64,000 nucleotides of DNA, from the NCBI GenBank assembly GCA_035079385.1, contig JAVHKY010000009.1, positions 558,001 through 622,000 of the forward strand, given 5' to 3'. Below are positions 25,822-36,073 of the stretch, piece after piece. The position numbers and the translations under genes were made by a program. The notes beneath the pieces were generated by a model, which was not told the DNA's origin, did not search any database, and worked only from the letters and a program-made list of their open reading frames with translations. Every line of letters starts with the position of its first letter. Position 1 is the stretch's first letter. The stretch comes from Aspidiotus rigidus (taxonomy: Eukaryota; Arthropoda; Insecta; Hemiptera; Diaspididae).

Positions 25822-27363
25822 TTAAGATCGTCCAAACGAGAAATCACGGTGTGAGTCATAAACCAGTTCGATCAGGCCATCTTCCGGAATGTACGAATTG
25901 AGTACAGTGATACCGTCAGTGTTGAGATGACGAATTATCTCTATATTCTCGAGGGCGATACGCTTGCGGTAGGAATTCTCCTTACGGAGGAGCTTTTCGG
26001 ATCCCTCACGGAAGCTGTGGCCACTGTTTATTAAGTGATCGGCGAAAGCTGAGTCCCCCAAGTGTCCCTTCTTCCAAGGCTTCAGGTGCTCAGCTACTCT
26101 AACTTTCATTTGGCGGCTAGTCTCGCCAATATGAAAGCCTCCACAATCCTCACACTCCAACTTATACACACCACTCCTCTCATCAACAGGTATGGGGTCC
26201 TTCAGTCTCACAAACAACCTCTTGACTGCGGTCGGGTTGTAAAACGCGGGTCTGAAGCCAAACGGGCGAAGGGCCCGACCCAATTGCTGGGAGAACTTCC
26301 CCAAGAAAGGGAGACTGATCCAACGCAAACGGCGATCACGGATCGTGTCTCGGGGGAGGGAGGTGGTGGAATCCAGGAGGCCCCTCGTAACTTTCCTCCG
26401 AACCATCACGTCAACATCAACATTGACCCCATTCACTCTGGCCAGGTGTTTTATTGTGATTAACTCTTTCTTGAAGGCAGACTGACTCAAAGGAATACGA
26501 GTCAGTCTGTGAACTAGGCTATGAAAAGCAGCCATCTTGTGAGCAACAGGACCGAACGAACCACCGTGGACTAAAACATCGGTCGTAGTATCTTTCCTGC
26601 AAATTCCAAACTTATGGATACCGTCTATTATGGAGATCGATAAATCCAAAAAGTTAATGGAAAATACCCCTATTTCCAACGTAAATTTGATGGAAGGGTA
26701 CCAGGAATTGAGATAACTCAGAAACTCACCAAGGAGATCTGGGTGACCAGTCCAGGTACATAGAACGTCATCAACGTACCTGTGCCAATAATGAATATAA
26801 TTAAGTAACACCTGGTTCGAGGAAAAGAGGTCAAGTTCAAACTTCGAAATGGAAATTTCGGATATGAGAGAGCCTAGTGGTGATACAATGGGGATCCCTA
26901 CTTCGTCAGGGAACTCGAAAAATTTCTCTTCAAATTTACAGTAGTTGGGGGACCAGCAAGTATTTAGAAGATCGAAGAATTCGTGAAGCTCATTATGAGG
27001 AATGTTAGCTTTGACGAGTAGCTCACCCATACGCTGGATATAGTAGCAGCCTTAGGAATATTCGGGAACAAACCAACAACGTCAAACGAGCAGATGGTCG
27101 TTCCCGGGGGAAGACTTACACCCTTCAGGACATCAGTTAAAGAGGCCGAATTCAAGACCGAATGAGGGGATTCAAAATCAATTCGATTTTTGAACCAACG
27201 GTCAAGGAATTTGGCAAGGAGGTAGGTAGGAGAGGAGACGAAAGAAACAACGGGTCGCATCGGGGTATTGTTCTTATGCACTTTAGGCAGGCCGTACAGG
27301 AGGGGGGGTGTGGGGTTAGGAACAAGGAGGGCTCTTTTCAAAGCAGGAGTTTTGATGACGAGA
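25822..27363 (-). pseudogene. PLE-A reverse transcriptase / GIY-YIG endonuclease, one frameshift
   Basis: Upstream frame (to 27363): LVPNPTPPLLYGLPKVHKN, then MRPVVSFVSSPTYLLAKFL, then CSFDVVGLFPNIPKAAT with the catalytic FDV Asp. About 27040 an extra two bases shift the frame. The downstream frame (25822-27030, 402 codons) has GIPIVSPLGSLISE (residues 45-58), RYVDDVL with the catalytic YVDD at 85-88, an RT tail, and a GIY-YIG module starting SGVYKLECEDCGGFHIG (286-302). The second signature is HIG rather than YIG. The protein would copy element RNA at a nicked target in the nucleus. The missing N-terminus and the frameshift make this copy inactive, yet it is the best-preserved retroelement frame here. 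Confidence 0.9.
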
Positions 27364-27490
27364 TTATTTAACCGAAAGCGCTCGTCGTCTTTTATTTTTC
27401 TGCGGTTTGCATGTTTTACTCCACGTCGGAGTATTCGTCTTTCACGTTTTATTATGGATAGCCGTAACTTGAAGGAACGGATTCGTTTAA

Positions 27491-27502
27491 TTTGTAAAAG
27501 AG
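27491..27502. repeat. 12-bp target-site duplication, right copy
   Basis: tttgtaaaagag, identical to 25671-25682. Confidence 0.9.
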
Positions 27503-29057
27503 GTTAGTTTTCTCGTTAATAATTGTAAATTCGTCATTAAGATACCTCTAACCAAAAAAGCCATTTTAGAACCTAATCCGTTCCTCCCCTCCTTTACGGG
27601 CTACCAAAAATTCATAAGGAAGGAGTACCTATACGACCCGTGGTCTCTTTTGTCGCCTCTCCGACCTACTCCCTTGCAAAATTTCTCGATCGCTGGTTCA
27701 AGTCTAGAGTGGAGTTCGAGTCTCCCCATTCCGTATTGAATTCATGTACCCTCGCTAACAACCTGAAGGATGTTTTCCTCCCTCAAGGCGTAACTTTATG
27801 TTCCTTCGATGTAATGGGGTTGTTTCCCAACATACCAAAGGCTGCTACTATGCAGCGGCTCTTGTTGTAAAATCTGGTGTCCCGCATGAGGAAATGGGCA
27901 AATTCTTTGACCTATTGAGGGTCCGTTGGCTCCAGAATTTTTGTAAATTTAATGATAAATTCTACGAGTTCCCTGAGGAAGTGGGGATCCCTATTGATTC
28001 TTTTCTGGGTTCTCTTATTTCAGAAGTTTTTATGTCGAGATTTGAGGGCGACCTGTTCTCTTCAGGCCAGGTATTTGTGAGTCATATACACTATTGGCAC
28101 AGGTACGTTGACAACGTTTTGTGTGCGTGGACCGATCCAACATAACTCCTTAGCGAGTTTCTTCATTATTTGAACAGCCTTCACCCTTCCATAAAATTTA
28201 CATTGGAAGTTGGTGGTTCCGTTATAAATATTTTGGACTTGTCTATTTCTGTCACTGACGGCGTCCATCAATTTGGTATTTACAGGAAAAATACTTCGAC
28301 CGATATTATTATCCACGCCGAGTCGTCATTCGTACCTGTTGCTCACAAAGTTGCTACGTTTAATAGCCTAATACATCGCTTGACTCATATCCCATTGAGT
28401 CAAGCCGCTTTCCAGAAAGAATTAATGATTATAAAGCACCAGGCTAGAGGCAATCAGGTCAGGGTTGATGTTGACCTTATGGTTCGTAGGAGGCTCACAA
28501 GGAAATGCCTTGACTCTACGACCTCTCTCCCACCCCCGGGATTTACACCAAGATGGTAGGAAACGGTGGATTAAGCTCCCGTTTCGGGGCAAGTTTTCAT
28601 CGGAGTTGGGCCGTATCCTCCGCCCCTTCGGTTTTCGGCCGGCCTTCTAAAATGTCAACACGGTCAAGAGCCTTTTCGTCAGACTAAAGGACCCTATCCC
28701 AGTGGCCGAGAGGGGAGGGGTTTATAGGGTGGCTTGTGGAGATTGCCCTAGCGTCTATGAATGACCAGCCGTCAGCTCCAAATTAGAGTTGACGAACTTA
28801 AAAAAGCTTGGAGGAAAAAGAAAGTAGGGGAGTCAGCCTTTGCTGATCGTTTGATCGAAAGTGGTCACAATTTTAAAGAGGGAAACGAAGTCCTCCTTCA
28901 TAGGGAAAACACTTACTTCAAGCGTCTGGCCCTTGAGAAAATAGAAATCCTCCGACATCAGAATAATAATAGCGTTACCGTTTTGAACAGGTACATTCCT
29001 GAAGAAAGACTGATCGAATTAGTATACGGGAATGATTCACATTTCGATGACTCGTAG
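27503..29057 (+). pseudogene. PLE-B protein, RT core and GIY-YIG region, several frameshifts
   Basis: In successive frames: GLPKIHKEGVPIRPVVSF and CSFDVMGLFPNIPKAATM (27600-27870); then DEVG-like EEVGIPIDSFLGSLISE and YWHRYVDNVLCAW (27876-28145), where the catalytic YVDD reads YVDN; a stop, then RT-tail sequence (28170-28540), and DGRKRWIKLPFRGKFSSEL plus the GIY-YIG remnant (28541-28760). The C-terminal frame 28761-29057 ends ERLIELVYGND. The protein is closely similar to PLE-A throughout. At least four frame breaks and the YVDN change make it dead. Confidence 0.85.
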
Positions 29058-29224
29058 CTTCGGTCATGATTTCGTTTGATGTCGCTTGCTCTTGTTGGTG
29101 CTGAGTTTAGTCGCTTTCCACACTTCGAGAATGGAATTTTCTTACTCTAAGATTAAAAATCTATTTCTTACATAAAACAATACAGACCGTAGGAATTATT
29201 GAATTTGAAAGTGACTCGTTTTAA

Positions 29225-29595
29225 CAGAGAACCTGTTTTATGGGGGGCTTTTTGAGTAATTTGCCGTGCGCCGTCCAGCAAAAAACATAGAAAAATTTCG
29301 ACTCTCGAGCTATATATGATAGAAGGGGGACTTGGAAAAATTTCGACTCTGGGACTTAGAGAAATTTCGACTCTCGAGCTATATATGATATGAAAGGGAC
29401 TTGGAATATAGCTGGAGAGTCGAGAAAAAGACTTTCAAACTATATTATACTAGGCTTATAGTAGGTCTAGGCCTTCTTTATACTAGCTTTATCTAGGTCT
29501 AGGCTTCCTTGAATTTTCAATACCAAATCCCATTTGACTCATAAAACAGGTTCCCTGCGTTCCTCGTTTAACTTCGTTAAGGAAGCCGTCGTTTT
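29225..29595. repeat. Inverted-repeat element copy 1, just upstream of receptor exon
   Basis: The left end has cagagaacctgttttatg (29225-29242) and its reverse complement lies at 29540-29557. Homology with 33000-33468 (opposite orientation) extends on to about 29595, past a ttaacttcgttaa palindrome. It contains two copies of an approximately 46-bp module (ctcgagctatatatgatag...acttgg). No open frame; a MITE-like non-autonomous element. Confidence 0.8.
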
Positions 29596-29647
29596 GTATT
29601 ACAAACATTAAGTGATAATAATATTTTTCATACGATATTTCTATTTT

Positions 29648-29659
29648 AATTGATTGCAG
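29648..29659 (+). promoter_or_regulatory. Candidate 3' splice site abutting the start codon
   Basis: ttaattgattgcag ends at 29659 and ATG starts at 29660. The preceding bases are T-rich (atttctattttaatt). This fits an acceptor site, so a 5' UTR exon may lie upstream; the exon could instead simply extend through it. Confidence 0.5.
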
Positions 29660-29737
29660 ATGAATCAACAATGCAAAGTATGCGGGGAACCAGCTGCAGG
29701 TTTCCATTTCGGAGCATTCACGTGCGAAGGGTGCAAG
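29660..29737 (+). CDS. eg: Knirps/eagle-family nuclear receptor, first coding exon (zinc finger 1)
   Basis: Twenty-six codons, [20 protein letters not shown] then TCEGCK, form the first C4 zinc finger of a nuclear-receptor DNA-binding domain (zinc ligands C5, C8, C22, C25; P-box starts CEGCK). The exon ends at aag|gtaatt, a good donor, in phase 0. The next exon continues SFFGR at 58074, as expected for the family. The start is the only ATG that gives the family's usual [14 protein letters not shown]-terminus. The whole protein would be 364 residues: a nuclear, DNA-binding regulator without a ligand-binding domain, acting in embryonic patterning or neural fate in insects. The eagle/egon assignment rests on exon 2; knirps or knirps-like is the alternative. 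Confidence 0.92.
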
Positions 29738-31865
29738 GTAATTTTTAATTTTTTTTTTTTTTTTCTCAGTAGATTGTTGTAAAATATTACAAACAGTACT
29801 TTTTATAATACATGTAGTGAAAGGAACACTTAAGCCTGCAATTTAAATTGGTTATCGTTCAAAAAGAACGTTGACAAATTTTTCGAATGGCACCACTGAC
29901 TTGATTTTCGCCACGGGTAAAACATTTTCGCCACGGTTCTGATAACGGCATGTTTCGCTACGAAAAACGAACACTATACGCAGCACTTTCGCTTCATGTA
30001 TTATAAAAAAGTAATTTCCTCTAGACTGAACGGGTTGCGTTGAAAGGAAAAATCATCCCGAGAGGTGGGTGTATAAAATGATTCGTCTTTTATTGTGAAT
30101 TTGAATTTCTTACTACAACACTTTTCTACATAAGGCCTAGACCTCTAAATATTATCTACGAGGAGCGGGGGAACAAATCGATACACATTAGATCCCCATT
30201 CGATAACCTATACGCTTGCTTTACGACATGGTCCGGCGTCTATTGTCCACCCCAAATCTACCTAAAATGACTAAAGGTCAACTTGTGATCAACCGTTCAT
30301 CTTTCCCACCGGTAATTGTCAACGTCAAAATTGGATTGATTCTTGGCATTTAATTGATTTCGACAAAAAATCAACCATGATTTATGATTGATATTAAAAA
30401 TTTGAAAAAGTTTACGCGAAATCGACTTGAAATGGGTGCGACAAGTGAGTCGAAATGGTGTCGGCCATACCGACGTGAGGTCAATTTGAACGATTTATCG
30501 ACGCAATTTGATCAACACTTGGAGAAATTAATTCTCAATCGATATGGCTCATTGGGGTAGTCGAGCTTTAATTTTGTGTGAGGGAGTTGAGGGAAGGTTT
30601 AGCCGAAGTAAGGAATTATTGAAGCAATTCTCATTTCAATTCTGAGTTATAATTTTCAATTTCCATCCAAGTGGGAGAATAGTTTACTTAGTCAAAAGAC
30701 GAATAACCTAACTCTGAAAACTAGTTGTGCTTTTGCTGCTGAAAAACTCCCTTTCACTCAATGCTCACCTTCCCCATAAGAAAATCTTCATCAACTTTCG
30801 CATGAAGTCGAAGACGTTGTGAAAGAGAACAAATTGAAGCTTTCAAGATAGCTAAGAAAAGCCAAATTCGAGACTGTATAAACATGTTGGAGAGTTACAT
30901 TAACTCAAGGTTAGCAGCTAACTTGTGTTTGGTAAAACTGGCCCCAGCTGAGAAAAAATTTAGTTACATAATTTTCGATTTCTCATTCTCTTATAAATAT
31001 GTACCAGGAAGAGCTGGGGCTTTAAAAATAACTGTCACGTATTATATAGAAACTTCAAGTTATACCTATTGTTTTCTGGAACTGAAAATTTGGTTTTCTA
31101 TTTTTTATTTAAGTTTTCTGTAATAATTTATTTTTTTAGAAATCATGTAATCTTTTTACACCCACATTAAACGATGCAAAACGATTCATGTTGAGTGCAT
31201 TTTTTTTTCTTTCTTCCTCTTTCTACTAACACACAGAATTCTTATTGTAAAAGTATCATCCGAATTATAGCTACTTCTTGCGAATATTTTGACTGTCAAT
31301 ATTAGTCTACGAGACACAGATGGCATGCCAGCATCTTCTAAAAAATTTCGTTATATTACTCGTTACCTTATTTTCAGTCAATACGAGTACACATTTGCAT
31401 TTAAATTTCATATCACACCCTCTAATTTTATACCAACTTCTTAACTGTTGATAATTTATTATTATTACGAACGTAAACCGGTTCGTGATCTAGTCTGAAT
31501 GCGATGCGATGGAAGGGCAGCACATATTTAACACTATTCTATACATACAGTCCAGCCACTGTGTCGATTTTTCGATTGTTCATAAAAAGTTAGTCGGCGG
31601 ATTATAAGCTACTTTAATTTTTTTTCTTCTCTATCAATTCGTTTTCACGCTGTCCATCACACGGAACACATACAATCATATACGCATAACAATTATCGTC
31701 AGTAGGTTTTCGAAACATCCAGTAAACGGACTTCACTTTTGACCGAAAATGGGCAGAGTGAAAAATTTTGTCATAGTTCTTCACAGTATGACTAATAGCG
31801 CTGGCATCTGGGCTCTCATTTTCCATAGTCAACAATACCCCTTAGTCTATTTTCACCACTGTTGG

Positions 31866-31937
31866 ACCGCGAGTTTCTTAATTCTCACGCCCAATAACAG
31901 GTTCTAGTAAATTTTATAAATCGAAAGAATGATCAAA
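31866..31937. repeat. Dispersed repeat, inverted partner of 24111-24180
   Basis: Reverse complement of 24111-24180; contains gagtttcttaattctcac and gttctagtaaattttataaa. Confidence 0.85.
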
Positions 31938-32999
31938 TGATGGATCTTTTCTACTGCACTGTCGTAAGAGCCTGTGTTAATTGAAAGGCAGATATCTCGA
32001 TAAATATCGATTATTTTGAAAAAAAGAAGAGAACTAAATTTATTTCTCGTAACATTTCAAATCGGAAGAGGATTTATCAGTTTTGTTTTCGATATAAAAT
32101 TTTCCAACTTTTCTCACCGCGCGCTATAACGGCTCCCGCTAAGCGTAGATCCATCGTGACGTCGTGTCATTACCTACACTTATAGAGCCTTAATGAGAAT
32201 AATATAAAATAATAACGACTAAAAATTTAACCATTATTACAAGTCGTAATTCACATTCGAGGAAATGAAAAAAAAAAAAAAAAACATTACTTCCCATCCC
32301 GAATGTGACTTCTGTGGAGAGTATTTCCTTTAGTCGTTGATGAGAGGAAAGAAGTTTTATGAAAAAACCTGTATGGTCCAAGTGGATTTGAAAGTGTTTA
32401 TAGCGGATCAAATGAATTAGAGTAAGTGTGTCGCAGATAGAAATAGAGAGAAAAAGATGTAAAAATGATTTGGGTAGTTTATTTAGTAGCATAGTAAGGG
32501 CGGATCAATCTCCGCTCCTTGAGGATCAGAATTCACTCTCGGGACTGATGAGCTGAAAAATTTTTAGTGCCTGCGTCCAATTTGTAGTCGTTTAGCCCGC
32601 CCCCTCCCCTTGAAAGAAATTTCCAGTTTACGCCACTGATGTAATTGGTATTAACAAGACTAGGTACATATTTACTTACGAAGTTTTCCTTTTTTGTATT
32701 TCGAACGAGAATTTCTTGCGATGCAATAAATGCACATGCTCATTTGATGATTTTTGCAGGAAAAGTAATTAAATTAAAAAACCGGAATAAATTTCTTGTC
32801 TTCTTAAAATTTATATTTTGTTGATTCTGATTATGTCGCTGTACATTCAGGTAGTCTAGTGTTGAAAAGTTATCGTAAAATAACCGGTAATATTGTACTG
32901 TTATGGTAACTTTTTAAAGTTACAGTGGCCCATCTTCAGGTCCGTCGAGAGCTCCAGTCGGGTCCGGGGCAAGGAACACAGCGGGCCCCCCTCCCGAAA

Positions 33000-33468
33000 A
33001 AAACGACGGCTTCCTTAACGAAGTTAAACGAGGAACGCAGGGAACCTGTTTTATGAGTCAAATAGGATTTGGTATTGAAAATTCAAGGAAGCCTAGACCT
33101 AGATAAAGCTAGTATAAAGAAGGCCTAGACGTAAAATAAGCCTAGTATAATGTAGTTTGAAAGTCCAAGTTTTTCTCAAATCTCGAGCTATCTATGATAG
33201 GAGGGAGACTTGGGAAAATTTGTCCCCTATCATATATAGCTCGAGAGTCAAAAGTTTTCCAAGTCCCTCTTCTATCATATATAGCTTCAGATTCGAAATT
33301 TTTTCCAAGTCCCTCTCCTATCATATATGGCGCGAGAGTCGAATTTTTTCCAAGTCCCCCCTCCTATCATCTATAGCTCGAGAGTCGAAATTTTTCTAAG
33401 TTTTTCGCTGGACGGCGGACGGCGCACGCCAGATTTCTCAAATAGCCCCCCATAAAACAGGTTCCCTG
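33000..33468. repeat. Inverted-repeat element copy 2 (opposite orientation to 29225-29595)
   Basis: Ends: cagggaacctgttttatg at 33038-33055 and its perfect reverse complement at 33451-33468. Homology with copy 1 extends leftward through the ttaacgaagttaa palindrome to about 33000. It is longer than copy 1 because of more internal 46-bp modules. Confidence 0.85.
33227..33405. repeat. 46-bp tandem repeat, four copies
   Basis: Units start ctatcatatatagc at 33227, 33272, 33318 and 33364 (periods 45, 46, 46) and each runs on through gagagtcgaaattt...ccaagtccc. One more partial unit lies in inverse orientation at 33180-33215. The same module occurs at 8470-8525, 9797-9850 and 29285-29410. Confidence 0.9.
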
Positions 33469-33917
33469 TTAATATTTTTCGGCCCCTAACAGAGCCGGGC
33501 CTGGGGACAAAATCCCCAGTTGCCACTCCCCTCTCGTCAGGCCTGCCCATCTTCGATAATCTCACTTTCACCATAAATTCAAAAATTCAGAAGTCCCATA
33601 AGAATGCTAATGTGACTGTTCTCATGTATTCAAACTTATAAACTCGACGAGCGCTTCAATATCTGCGAGTGGTATTGTAACATCCTGACAAAGGTATTAA
33701 ATAAAAAACACTCACGCAGTCGCGTGAGTAGTACACGACTTTTCTTCCCACAATGCAAAAAACATTGAGAGAGTCACTCCCTCTCTTTAAATTAAATACC
33801 AATGACCTGTCAATCATGTCAAACATTTGTAGAATAAACAATAAAACTCAGTTTATAAATTCTATCACTACGATGTCACATCAACAGATAACAGAGTAAA
33901 AATACCTATAATCCAAT

Positions 33918-34143
33918 AAGGAAACCTGAATTTTGTTATAATTTAGGCTAAGAGTCATCTAAAACCTACAAAACGTCTCCAGAAAAACCACTCCCCCTCC
34001 CCCTGTCCAAACTGCTACGAGGCTATAACAGTTGTTTCTAATAAAAAAGAGCTCTACAATCATTTTTTCCCATACCTTATTCTTAGCATATTATTAGTCT
34101 AGTATACTGTATATTAGGATGAGTGGTTCAATTCTTTATCACT
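33918..34143. repeat. Intronic dispersed repeat family, copy 1
   Basis: Begins aaggaaacctgaatttt, includes actccccctccccctgtcc, and ends gagtggttcaattctttatc. It matches 57658-57890 over most of its length and 56989-57110 in its first part. A piece of the family's other segment (acctcacttttctagctaga) is at 34397-34433. Confidence 0.75.
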
Positions 34144-34396
34144 TCCGATTTCTGGCATCTCTTAAAGCTATCTCGAGCTGCTATTCCTCTCGTGCACTCA
34201 TAAATTGCCTTCACGCTATCATATCACCATTTTCTATGCACACTCCACCCCAAAATTCTTCATCTGGGAATCCAGCTACAACGAGATCCCGAAAAACTAA
34301 AAAAGTCGATGTCGAAACGAAAGAAGCAACCAATCACCCAATAGTCAACCCCTCATTCCTTCCCTCACGCTTCAACCATTCCAAACGTATTAACAA

Positions 34397-34433
34397 AATA
34401 CCTCACTTTTCTAGCTAGAAAATTCGGTAAAAA
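34397..34433. repeat. Intronic dispersed repeat family, fragment
   Basis: aatacctcacttttctagct followed by agaaaattcggtaaaa, shared with 36034-36073 and 57754-57792. Confidence 0.75.
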
Positions 34434-34719
34434 TGTATAGCACCCAAGCCCGGTTTACTCGTTAGTCTAATCTCAAATCTCACTCAAAAAAGCCAGTCCA
34501 AATTGAAAATAATCTTTCCAACTCTTTTGACACCTCAAATCAACTATGAACCACTATTAATTATGTACCCATACATGAAAAAATGACAAATAAATCAATT
34601 ATTAATTAAGAGTGAAATCACCCAGGTATAGTCTCGCATCAGCACACTTGATGAAGATTAAAAAATTGTACTTAATCATTCAAACTCAAGGTTTTCACTA
34701 AAATCAGTCGAATAACAAA

Positions 34720-35210
34720 TTAAGAAAAATAAAACGTGAACCCACATTTTGGTCCTCATCCCAACGAAATTCAAGGCAAGAGGAAGTAATTTTAGCTCGG
34801 CTGCGAATAGGCCACACTCGTCTTACTCATACTTATCTTCTCACTAATCTCGCTCCTCCATCATGCCCTCACTGTCTTCAAGAAAATTTATCAGTTGATC
34901 ATTTTTTCTCATGCCCCGTCCTGCAACCCACTCGAACCTCCCTAAATATATCTTCCAATATCAATGCAGCACTAAACAACAACTCCGAAACCATCGACTC
35001 AACCCTAACTTATTTACGCACCACTCAATTCTACAACTTCATATAATTCACCAACAAATTCCGTTCGATCGCCACTCAATTCCACCAATACGTACCTAAT
35101 TTAACCTAATTCAAGTAATGTTCTAAAATAAGATTGTAACGCCGAGCAAATAACCCTCGTGCAGTTTATAATGCTCGTAAAATAATAATAAAAAAAAAAA
35201 AAAAAAAAAA
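34720..35210 (+). mobile_element. Non-LTR retrotransposon 3' end with poly(A) tail
   Basis: The frame without ATG from about 34741 to the stop at 35044-35046 reads RQEEVILARLRIGHTRLTHT, then YLLTNLAPPSCPHCLQENLS, then VDHFFSCPVL. This is the C-terminal C-x2-C...H...C region typical of LINEs (C-P-H-C, then H-F-F-S-C). A 3' UTR of about 150 bp and a 21-bp poly(A) run at 35190-35210 follow. The element is strongly 5'-truncated. It lies sense to the receptor gene; the upstream boundary is uncertain. Confidence 0.8.
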
Positions 35211-35580
35211 CTATCGAGTATGACTAATAATAATGAAAAATAGCTAGAAAAATGAACAACTCGCCATTGCCACTATCCGTTCAAAAATAAATTTAACAAA
35301 ACAAATAAAATTTGACAAAACCAAATTCAACGCTCTAGGGGCTGTGGGAAGCGAGATACAAGTGTACTAAATTTGAACGAAAAGGTTTCATCAGAAATAA
35401 AATCCAATGAACCCTTGGTAAAGAACGAACGAAGAATGAACCTGTCGAATGATGAAAGGTTCTTCACAATACACGTACTGATAACGAAAGTGGTAAACGT
35501 ATAGGAAAATCCGCTTCTCCTAACGTAAGCAGCTACTCGCAGCTATTCGTAAGAAGCTACTCGTAATAGTGAAAAATTTT

Positions 35581-35897
35581 TCAACAAAAGTAAAAATTTC
35601 TCGAGAACTACTCATCCGATCCTCAAAAAAAATGCAGGTGCACATCTTCAAATATAATACTACAATATGGCCGAGTTACAAAAAAATCCATCGGGTAGTT
35701 TCGGAGGAGTTCCGCGGACAAAAAGGTACTCGAAATACTGCAAAGTTTCTCAACAAATTGAAAATTTCTCGAGAACTACTCATCCGATTTTCAAAAAAAT
35801 TGCAGGTGCACATCTTCAGATATACTACTACAATATGGCCAAGTTACAAAAAAATCCATTGGGTAGTTTCGGAGGAGTTCCACGGACAAAAAAATCT

Positions 35898-35900
<3 letters not shown>
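35581..35900. repeat. 168-bp tandem duplication
   Basis: Two copies, about 35581-35748 and 35749-35900, about 90% alike (shared blocks: tttctcgagaactactcatc, gcaggtgcacatcttca, gtagtttcggaggagttcc). The period is a multiple of three, so an open frame of 125 codons runs through both. I do not consider that frame a gene. Confidence 0.85.

Positions 35901-35935
<35 letters not shown>
35898..35935. repeat. (AT)n microsatellite
   Basis: Alternating AT of about 38 bp, directly before the next copy of the intronic repeat. Confidence 0.95.
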
Positions 35936-35938
<3 letters not shown>

Positions 35939-36073
35939 AAACCTGAAAATTTTTTTTATGCTAGTTGTGATCTAGGACCCCTAAAACGTCGAGAAAGTTC
36001 ATTGCCCACTCCCCCTGTTGACCTTGCTACGGGTGTAATACCTCACTTTTCTAGTTAGAAAAGTCGGTAAAAA
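35935..36073. repeat. Intronic dispersed repeat family, copy 2
   Basis: aaggaaacctgaaaatttt, then cctaaaacgtcgagaaagtt, then taatacctcacttttctagt. Close to 57658-57792. Confidence 0.8.

Larger units (their letters stand above)
25683..27490 (-). mobile_element. Penelope-like element (PLE-A), nested, 5'-truncated
   Basis: The 1,808-bp insertion into PLE-B is bounded by a perfect 12-bp target duplication (25671-25682/27491-27502). It carries 84-bp inverted repeats (25683-25766 and 27364-27447, about one mismatch) plus a 43-bp outer head at 27448-27490. Its coding part is on the minus strand and lacks the reverse transcriptase N-terminus. Inverted copies of the 3' end at the 5' end are a known PLE peculiarity. 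Confidence 0.9.
25098..29060 (+). mobile_element. Penelope-like element (PLE-B), degenerate, split by a nested insertion
   Basis: The plus-strand PLE sequence runs 25098-25682 and resumes at 27503 after the nested element 25683-27490. Joining the two sides across the insertion keeps PLE reading continuous (...FPNFVKE, then VSF...), which proves the order of insertion. The head (attacggtcatccataat, 25103-) resembles the 5' head of the nested element, so the two are relatives. The 3' boundary near 29060 is approximate; no PLE 3' motif is recognised after the stop. Confidence 0.85.
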
